Positions 57,455 through 64,000 of a DNA stretch of 64,000 nt are shown here, in pieces; position 1 is the first letter of the stretch; each line of letters opens with the position of its first letter. The notes under the pieces are model-generated. The model was not told the origin of the DNA, ran no database searches, and saw nothing but the letters and a program-made list of their open reading frames with translations. This DNA is from Dromiciops gliroides (taxonomy: Eukaryota > Chordata > Mammalia > Microbiotheria > Microbiotheriidae): assembly GCF_019393635.1 (NCBI RefSeq), contig NC_057867.1, forward strand, positions 58,732,492 through 58,796,491. The letters run 5' to 3'. The position numbers were made by a program, and so were the translations under genes.

Positions 57455-57606
57455 TTTTTTTTTTTTGGAGGGGGGGCAGAGCAATGAGGGTTAAGTGACT
57501 TGCCCAGGGTCACACACCTAATGTCAAGTGTCTGAGGCCAAATTTGAACTCAGGTCTTTTTGAATCCAGGGCTGGTGCTTTATCCACTGTGCCACCTAGG
57601 TGCTCC
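57455..57606 (-). mobile_element. WSINE1-type SINE
   Basis: T14 and a G run, then CAGAGCAATGAGGG through CACCTAGGTGCTCC. It directly precedes the 79-codon frame. Confidence 0.8.
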
Positions 57607-57650
57607 CTCCCCGCTGTGTATTTAACACCTTTAACACCAGATCCCTAGAA

Positions 57651-57890
57651 ATGGCAGCAGCGGAGAGCAGGATCCCAGGGATGATGACTGGGGAGAGATA
57701 CAGAGCAGTGGAGGAGTTCCTGAAGGAAGAAACAGCAGAAGATTCTATTCATGGCCCCGGCCTCCTGGAGAAAGATGAAGCAACCTCAGGTTTTGATGCT
57801 GGGGAAGCAGCAAAGGCAGGAACCTTGATGTGGAAGAACAAATCCCGCCCTTGTGTCATTCTCCCTTACCTTCCCACTTTCTCCCACTAA
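57651..57890 (+). CDS. Possible small ORF or exon, 79 aa, acidic
   Basis: The frame starts at an ATG in good context (AGAAATGGCA) just after a SINE and runs 79 codons. The first 60 residues are Ala-, Glu- and Gly-rich and look helix-prone (ERYRAVEEFLKEE), with the low-complexity feel of real coding sequence. The last 15 residues look like noise. No family is recognised. It may be an exon, a decayed retrocopy or chance. Confidence 0.2.
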   Translation: MAAAESRIPGMMTGERYRAVEEFLKEETAEDSIHGPGLLEKDEATSGFDAGEAAKAGTLMWKNKSRPCVILPYLPTFSH

Positions 57891-58316
57891 ATCCTTAACC
57901 ACGTTTCTACAAAGGGGTGTTAGTAGTCTGAAAGAGTTGGCCCTCACTTGAGGGGGGTGGGATTGGCTGTAGCAGTCCCCAAACCCTGGAGCTAAAGGAT
58001 AAGTAATGGATAAGTAACACCCCTCTTCTGCATCCCTACCCTGCCATTGCTACTCTCTGTATGCAGTCCATTTCTCAGCTCTGCTCTCTCCCTGCCCAGG
58101 CTCAGCTCTCAGAGCTCTTATTGGCTGGTCTCCCTGCCAGGGCTCAGTCTGCTTCTTTTGAAAGGCCAATTCCAAGGGTGAAGTTTGTGTCGGGGTGAAG
58201 CCCTGATTCAGTCATCCCCTATTTGGTGTCAGTGGGAAGACAAGTATCCAGGGCAAGAGTATTTTCACTGTCAACCCTGGACGGAGGTCTCGCCCTTTAG
58301 CCTTGTTAAGTTGACC

Positions 58317-58620
58317 TGATGATGTTGTTTTTCCTTCATTTTCAGAAAGGACCATGTCATTGGGGTGATGTCATGACTTGCAGTGAATTGTATTTAAGTG
58401 AGGGAGGGCTGTGCAAGGTCACCCACCTCACTCTCTCCTCCAAAGCCATCTGGGTCCAGTGGCAAGATCTACATCAGGATGACTGGAGATGGCCCCCGAT
58501 GTTAAAGGCAAATGGAGTTGTGACTTACCCAGGGTCACACAGCTAATAAGTGTCTGAGGTAAGATTTGAAATCTTGACTTCAGGGCCAGTGCTCTATCCA
58601 CTGCATCACCTAGCTACTCC
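58317..58620 (-). mobile_element. Composite SINE, full length, with 11-bp target duplication
   Basis: The minus strand starts at the tRNA-like head (GGAGTAGCTAGGTGATGCAG), passes through the ACTTATTAGCTGTGTGACC core and continues into the same 190-bp tail module. TTAAGTTGACC is present on both sides (58306-58316 and 58621-58631). This copy shows that head and tail move as one unit. Confidence 0.75.
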
Positions 58621-59089
58621 TTAAGTTGACCAGGCAATATAGTCCTTCCTAACCGCCCATATACTGGAGGGAACTGAGAAGCTGAGAGGGAAGAGCCCTA
58701 CCTTGGATCCCACAGCTGGTGCATAGTCAAGCTGGGGATGGCCTCTCCGTCCTCTGCACCACCCCCCTCTCCCCATCAGATATCCTTTCCGTGGCCTTTC
58801 TCATCGCCTCTTCCCCTTAGCTCTCCTTCTCTGCTTCTGGCTCATTCTCCATTGCCTTTTATGCTTTCCCCATAGAGATAGAGCTACATAAGGAGTCAAC
58901 CCGCAACTCACTGAGTAATTATCTCCATGCCTCCTAGGAATTTCAAGGCTTAGCTGAAGTTGATGTTGCATTTAAAGTTTTATGTGGCTTTAGAAATGTC
59001 TCCTACCATTCTGTAAATCTCCCTTGTTGAAGAGCCCAGGAACAAATGACTGTCACTTAGGCTGTTACGGTGATCTCAAGGGGGACCCT

Positions 59090-59240
59090 TGATATAGTGG
59101 CGAGATCAGAGGCCCGGCTCAGTCACCAAGCAGCTTTCCGACCTTGGGCAAAACCCTTCCTTTCTGCCTGCCCAGTTTCACGGGAACTTGCATTAGACTA
59201 GATGAGGTCTCTTGCAGCCCCAAGTCCTAAGGTCCTATGT
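59090..59240 (+). mobile_element. MIR-type SINE, degraded
   Basis: CCGACCTTGGGCAAAACCC, then CTAGATGAGGTCTCTTGCAG. Confidence 0.45.
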
Positions 59241-60164
59241 TCTAGCACTACCTAGATCCAGTTGCAGCCTAGATAGAAATCCATCTTGCTTGCAAGGGCT
59301 CTCCTCTTGCATGCCATGTGTCATAGTGATTATGGAAATGGAACATGCATTAAATAGCTGAACAAGCAGGGAGTGGCACATATGAATTATGCTCATTTGA
59401 GAAACACAGAGCGCCGTATTAGCCGAAATGCTTTTGTCAGTGAAGCTTATCTCATATCTAGAAACCAAAGGGGAATGTAAAGTTTGTAGTTTTGTTAAAA
59501 TCTACCGTATTAAAGAGCAGCACGAATACTGTCAGAATATATAAGAGCAGGGCACAGATGGCCCGGATATAATTTCTGGGAATCTTTCAGACTGGCTCTA
59601 AAATGAGCAGGGGCATCCTTTGCTTAGCTCTTTGCAGAGATGTGAATTAGGAAATTTACACATCTTTGGGACTGCAGCCCATGGACCACCCTGGGGGATT
59701 CTGGGGCCTTGGCCACTTCAAGGACTCATAGAAAAGGGTTTTCCATGCCCACAGACTTCCTGCAGGGAGTCAACCTTACCTGTGCTCTGTCCTACAGGAT
59801 TCCAGCATCCTTCCCAAGGAGGTTATAAGACAGCTATGCATTTGTCCCTCATTTTGCTCCCTTCTGAAAATCTGCCTCCCATCTTCAACTTTCACTCATA
59901 TCGTTCCTTAGAAAAAGTAAGGTGACTGTGGGAAGGGCCTCAACTTAGTAAAGGCTAGTTAATCAATGGAATGTACCCTAGGCTTAGAGTGAGGAAATAA
60001 AGGAAATACATTAGTGTATAACACCCCTATCTTGATCATGCCCTCTTGACTGTATGCCATTGCATATTGGAAAGATGAGCAAATGTGATAATATGCAAAG
60101 CTTTGCAGACTTTAAAGCAGTTGGAATTCTAGAGCGATTTGGGTTTATTCTAAAGTGGGGTTGA

Positions 60165-60500
60165 ATGAATGAATGAAAAAAGCATTTATTAATCAATTAT
60201 TATGTGTCAAGCTCTGGGGATACAGATCCAAAGTGGAAAAATCGACCCTGGCCTCCAGGAGCTTACGTTCAAATAGAGACAACACATAGAGGGAAATGGA
60301 AGCCAAGGTTTTGGTTGGGAAAGTTAGAAGGATGGGGAGTATAGCCATCAGTGGCAGTACAGATTTGTTTATAGGTCCAGAACATGAAAGGTAGGTGGGT
60401 GGGTGGGTGGGTGGTCAGGAAGGGAAATGAAGCATTACAGAAGCCAATTCTAGATATCATAGCCAATGGCAATGGATGCAATCACCAATCTGGATAGAGA
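60165..60500 (+). repeat. Same ancient repeat
   Basis: GCATTTATTAATCAATTATT, GCTCTGGGGATACAGATCC, CCTGGCCTCCAGGAGCTTAC. Contains a GGGT microsatellite at 60391-60414. Confidence 0.4.
60391..60414. repeat. (GGGT)n microsatellite
   Basis: GTGGGTGGGTGGGTGGGTGG: five G2-3 runs, G-quadruplex capable. Confidence 0.85.
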
Positions 60501-60837
60501 TACCAGTTCTGAGGAAGGGAAGGAAAGAGTTCAATTTGCTAGCTGACTTAGGACCACCATTTCTGGCAATAGACTTTCCACTGGGCCTGATACCCCACAT
60601 CACCTTCCTGCTCTTGCCACTGAACTTGAGGGGGACCAGGAGAGGGATGACCTAGAGCCAGGGTGTGAGCAAGTATTCCTAAATGCTGCTTGACTGACCT
60701 GCCCAGTACCGCTTCACCACATACCTTATGAGGAGAGAAAAAAATATTCAGCTCACGTACCAACAACACCAATACATTTCTAAGGGTGTACATGGAAGTG
60801 CTGCTAAGAGAATCTTTGTTCCCTAAGATATATTTAT

Positions 60838-61135
60838 TTTTTTAATAGAATTGTATTTTCCAAAATATATGTAAAAACAAAATTTTGACATCAATTTTTT
60901 TAAAACTTTGTGTTCCAACTTCTCTTCCCCCTCTCCATTACCACCTCCCACCCACAAGAACTCAAGCAATTCAAAATAAGTTATACATGAGTAGTCATGG
61001 AAAAATTCCCATATTAGCTAGTTGTGAGAGAAAACAGTAAAAAAAAAACTTCAGATTAAGGAATTGTCAAAGAGGAAAAGAAAAAAAATTTAATGTATTT
61101 CCATCTATTTTCAGATACTATCAATTCTTAATAGA
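60838..61135 (-). mobile_element. L1-like antisense 3' end
   Basis: AAACTTTGTGTTCCAACTTC, CTCTTCCCCCTCTCC, CCATATTAGCTAGTTGTGAG, as at the left ends of the 16.8 and 41.5 kb L1s. Confidence 0.6.
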
Positions 61136-61332
61136 GAGGTTTTTAAAAAACTGAGCTGGATAGTAATTGAATGTGGTTTTTAAAAATTGAAGGGGGGGAC
61201 AATTTCGAATTTTATACCATTAGTGGTCTATTTATTTTAAGATCTTTTGAATTTCTTTCAGGATTTCTAAGAGGTTAACTTGAAAAATTCTTCAAACCAC
61301 TTTCAGAAATGAGCAGGTAAGAATTGGTCCTA

Positions 61333-61486
61333 GGGGCAGCTAGGTGGCGCAGTGGATAGAGCACCAGCCCTGGAATCAGGGGGACCTGAGTTCAAATCCA
61401 GCCTCAGACACTTAACAGTTACTAGCTGTGTGACCCTGGGCAGGTCACTTAACCCCAATTGCCTCACCAAAAAAAAAAAAAAAAAA
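61333..61486 (+). mobile_element. WSINE1-type SINE
   Basis: Target duplication AAGAATTGGTCCTA at 61319-61332 against 61487-61500 with one change. A-run tail of about 20. Confidence 0.9.
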
Positions 61487-61549
61487 AAGAATCGGTCCTA
61501 TCTTAACAAAGTAGCCATGGACATGTGTCATCTCATTAAGCATTTTTCT

Positions 61550-61710
61550 TTTTCTTTTTCTTTTTCTTTTTTTTCTTTGGGGCAGTGAGGGTTAAGTGAC
61601 TTGCCAGGGTCACACAGCTAATAAGTGTCAAGTGTCTGAGGCTGGATTTGAACTCAGGTGCTCCTGAATCCAGAGCTGGTGCCTTTTCCACTGTGCCACC
61701 TAGCTGCCCC
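61550..61710 (-). mobile_element. WSINE1-type SINE, 63 bp from a copy in opposite orientation
   Basis: 18-bp perfect target duplication CTCATTAAGCATTTTTCT at 61532-61549 and 61711-61728. The tail is a CTTTTT microsatellite. Confidence 0.92.
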
Positions 61711-61987
61711 CTCATTAAGCATTTTTCTAAAGATGTCAGCAATTACCCATTGGTTCTTCTTGTTCTTCACAGCACTGTCTGCAGTCAGAACTAGGCACAC
61801 TGGAGAAGTTCTCCCCCCATTCTTCCCCATTCTCCTTGAAAAGCACAAGGTAAGTTTTTTTCCTTCCTGAATGACTTTGGGCCTCAGTTGTTCTTCTGCT
61901 ACCAAAGCATTTCTGTTGATGTTTTCAGGATGCTCACCAATCATTTAACCATAGCTAATTCTATTGAAACACTCTGATTTGCTCTTT

Positions 61988-62152
61988 TTTTTGTTTTGTT
62001 TTGTTTTTTGTTTTTTGCGGGGCAGTGGGGGTTAAGTGACTTGCCCAGGGTCACACAACTAGTAAATGTCATGTGTCTGAGGCCGTATTTGAACCCAGGT
62101 ACTCCTGAATCCAGGGCTGGTGCTTTATCCACTGTACCACCTAGCTGCCCCT
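61988..62152 (-). mobile_element. WSINE1-type SINE
   Basis: Target duplication TGATTTG(C/T)TCTTT at 61975-61987 and 62153-62165. Confidence 0.9.
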
Positions 62153-62204
62153 TGATTTGTTCTTTAAAATGGAATTTGTTGCAATTTCTCCAATTCTTGG
62201 AGAA

Positions 62205-62300
62205 GTGAACTCAAAGTCAGGAAGACCTGGGTTCAAGTCCTATCTCTGACTCATACCAGCTCTATGAACTTGGGTAAGTCATTTAATTAACCTCTCTCAG
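62205..62300 (+). mobile_element. MIR-type SINE head
   Basis: AAAGTCAGGAAGACCTGGG, TGAACTTGGGTAAGTCATTT. Confidence 0.5.
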
Positions 62301-62964
62301 TGTTCTAGGTATACTCTACAAGACTCTAAGTTGCAGAAAGGGTGTCAATCTGCATTTGTAGAGGGAGATTCCTTATCTAGGCTCTCCCTATACTAATGAA
62401 ATCACAGGTTTAATCCTGGGCCCTCCCTGTGGGCCCTCTTGAAAGTAGCCCTTGGGAACAGACTATTTCAGATATTCATTGAGAACAGAAGACTTACTTT
62501 AATAACTCAGTAATGAGGCTGGCACTTCTCTTAAGGAAAATGTAATATGCCTAACAGGCAGGGGATTTTGAGATATTTCTTGTGGAAAATAGAGATGTCA
62601 GAAATAAGTGATAGTCCTGCTATGGTCAGGAACAGAATTTACTTAGAAATTGCATACATAGTTTTATTTATTTAAAACTGAGCAGTGTTTATTCATTTGG
62701 CCTATTACCAAGCTGAATTTTTACTATGGGCTACAATAAGATCGAATGCCAAGTATCTCATAGATCTTAGAGCTCTAAGATCTTCTGTGTAGACCTATGG
62801 TACATAGGGATTATGTCTCACCAAAGTGAATATATCAAATGAAGCACTTTGAGCTATTATGGTGATAACCCCAAAGGCAAGATGGTTGCCCAAGGATCTC
62901 AGTTTACTCTGCTGCCACAAAATAGCAGCATCATTCATTCACTCGACACATATTTATTAAGCGT

Positions 62965-63385
62965 CTTTTTAAAAAATTTTAAAGTTTTGTTGATAACTTT
63001 TCTTTTGAATCCCATAATCACTTCCCAACATACTTTCCTCTTGAACTCTCCCTTGTAGCAAGGAAAAAACAGTTAAGCAAAACCAAACAACTAAATGACT
63101 CCATCTGGCAGTGTTTAACGCTATTGAGGAGAGGGATGTGTGTTTCATCTTCTCTTCCCCGAGGACCAACATTGATCATTACATTTAACCTGAATTTAGC
63201 TGAAGTTTCGTGTTCTTTCCATTTGTATCACTGCAGTTATTGTGTACCTTGTTCTCTTTATCTGCCTTTTTCTCTGTTAGTTAAAAATGTTCTCTGAATT
63301 CTTCGTGGTCTGCATTTCTTGTGACACAATAGTCTATTGAATTCATATATGAAAATATGTCTGGCCATTCCCTAATCAATAGTCA
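62965..63385 (-). mobile_element. L1-like antisense 3' fragment, old
   Basis: AAAAACAGTTAAGCAAAACC, TCTTTCCATTTGTATCACTG, TGGCCATTCCCTAATCAATAG. An L2 RT piece follows. Confidence 0.5.
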
Positions 63386-63394
63386 CCCACTTTT

Positions 63395-63733
63395 TTCCAT
63401 TTGGGAGCACCTGCTATGGAATGAAATGTGGAGGATACACCTGGATACTCTCTCCTCTCTGGGTTTTCATGACTCTCCTTTTTCCTTGCTCTCCTTCTAC
63501 CTGTCTGATAGTTTCTTCTGTTGCCTTTTCAGGAGTATCATCCACGTCCTGTCCACTAACCAAGTGTCCCCCAAGCCTTCCATCCTAGGCCCTCTTCTGT
63601 CTCCAAATTCTTCAATGGTTATTTCATTAGCTCCCTTGGATTCAGTTATTGTCTCTAAGCAGATCATTCCAAGATCTGTATACATAGCCCTAGTATACAT
63701 TGCTTTGGTCCTGCATCATCACCTTCCTATTGG
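63395..63733 (+). mobile_element. L2 LINE reverse-transcriptase fragment
   Basis: The plus strand encodes a decayed version of the L2 RT block: FYLSDSF, then QVSPKPSILGPLL where L2 has GVPQGSVLGPLL. The YADD motif itself is not preserved. Confidence 0.6.
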
Positions 63734-63734
63734 A

Positions 63735-63965
63735 CATTAACATGGCTGAGTGGATAAGGCATTGTACTCAGAATCAAGTAAGACCTGGATTCAAATTCTG
63801 CCTTCCATACTTAATAGGAGCCAGGAAGACCTGGGATCATATCTCCCTACAGACATGATCACGTCACCTCTCTTCTGCCTCAGTTTCTTTATCTGTGAAA
63901 CGATCGTGTTAGACCCACTTGTCTCTGTGATCCCTTCTAGCTTTAAATTTATGATTCTATGACCT
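63735..63965 (+). mobile_element. MIR-type SINE with partial second head
   Basis: ATGGCTGAGTGGATAAGGC is the tRNA-like head. A second AGGAAGACCTGGGATCA segment is repeated inside, then TCAGTTTCTTTATCTGTG. Confidence 0.6.
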
Positions 63966-64000
63966 CTAACTGGAAGTCTTCTAGGCAACCCAAACTCAGC

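Noticed and set aside
63740-63800. tRNA gene
   Set aside because: A tRNA-like head of a MIR-type SINE. No complete cloverleaf, and the sequence runs on into the SINE body.

Overview
This is mammalian nuclear DNA and almost certainly marsupial. It holds about two dozen copies of a roughly 150-bp tRNA-headed SINE that begins GGCAGCTAGGTGGC and reads ACTAGCTGTGTGACC in the middle. That is the WSINE1-type family of marsupials, and its abundance favours an Australidelphian (Tasmanian devil, antechinus, monito del monte and similar). A BovB-type RTE LINE, SINEs with RTE-like tails, marsupial-type L1, old L2, L3/CR1 and MIR copies, and small hAT and mariner MITEs fit the same picture. I identified the families by memory of their consensus sequences, not by a search.

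The window is gene-poor. The one convincing protein-coding gene is on the minus strand at 31822-32760: an uninterrupted frame of 312 codons from its first ATG, encoding a multi-segment membrane protein I do not recognise. Its stop codon lies inside an AATAAA hexamer, and a CRE-like TGACATCA sits upstream. The frame stays open for 43 more codons 5' of that ATG but has no other ATG. A second candidate functional site is a CpG-richer, promoter-like patch at about 52840-53330, with an NRF1-like site, a CRE-like site and a GC box. A 79-codon acidic frame at 57651-57890 is a weak candidate exon.

Layout: 1-6 kb has SINEs, including three at one target site, and a 180-bp-arm inverted repeat. 6-14 kb has old repeats and little else. 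14-20 kb has an L1 3' end, a solo LTR with a SINE in it, and long antisense L1 pieces. 20-31 kb has MIR, L2, L3 and hAT relics with some unique DNA. 31-33 kb has the gene. 33-34.2 kb has L2 holding a mariner MITE that holds a SINE. 35-41 kb is mostly unique with MIR and microsatellites. 41-46 kb has L1, an L2 holding two SINEs, microsatellites and the BovB LINE. 46-49.4 kb has an L2 holding a hAT MITE that holds a SINE, then an L3/CR1. 49-64 kb is mixed unique sequence and repeats with the promoter-like patch.

Nothing suggests an operon, CRISPR array, tRNA or rRNA gene. The insertion hierarchy gives a relative order: MIR, L2 and L3 are oldest, then MITEs, L1 and the LTR, with the WSINE-type elements youngest.
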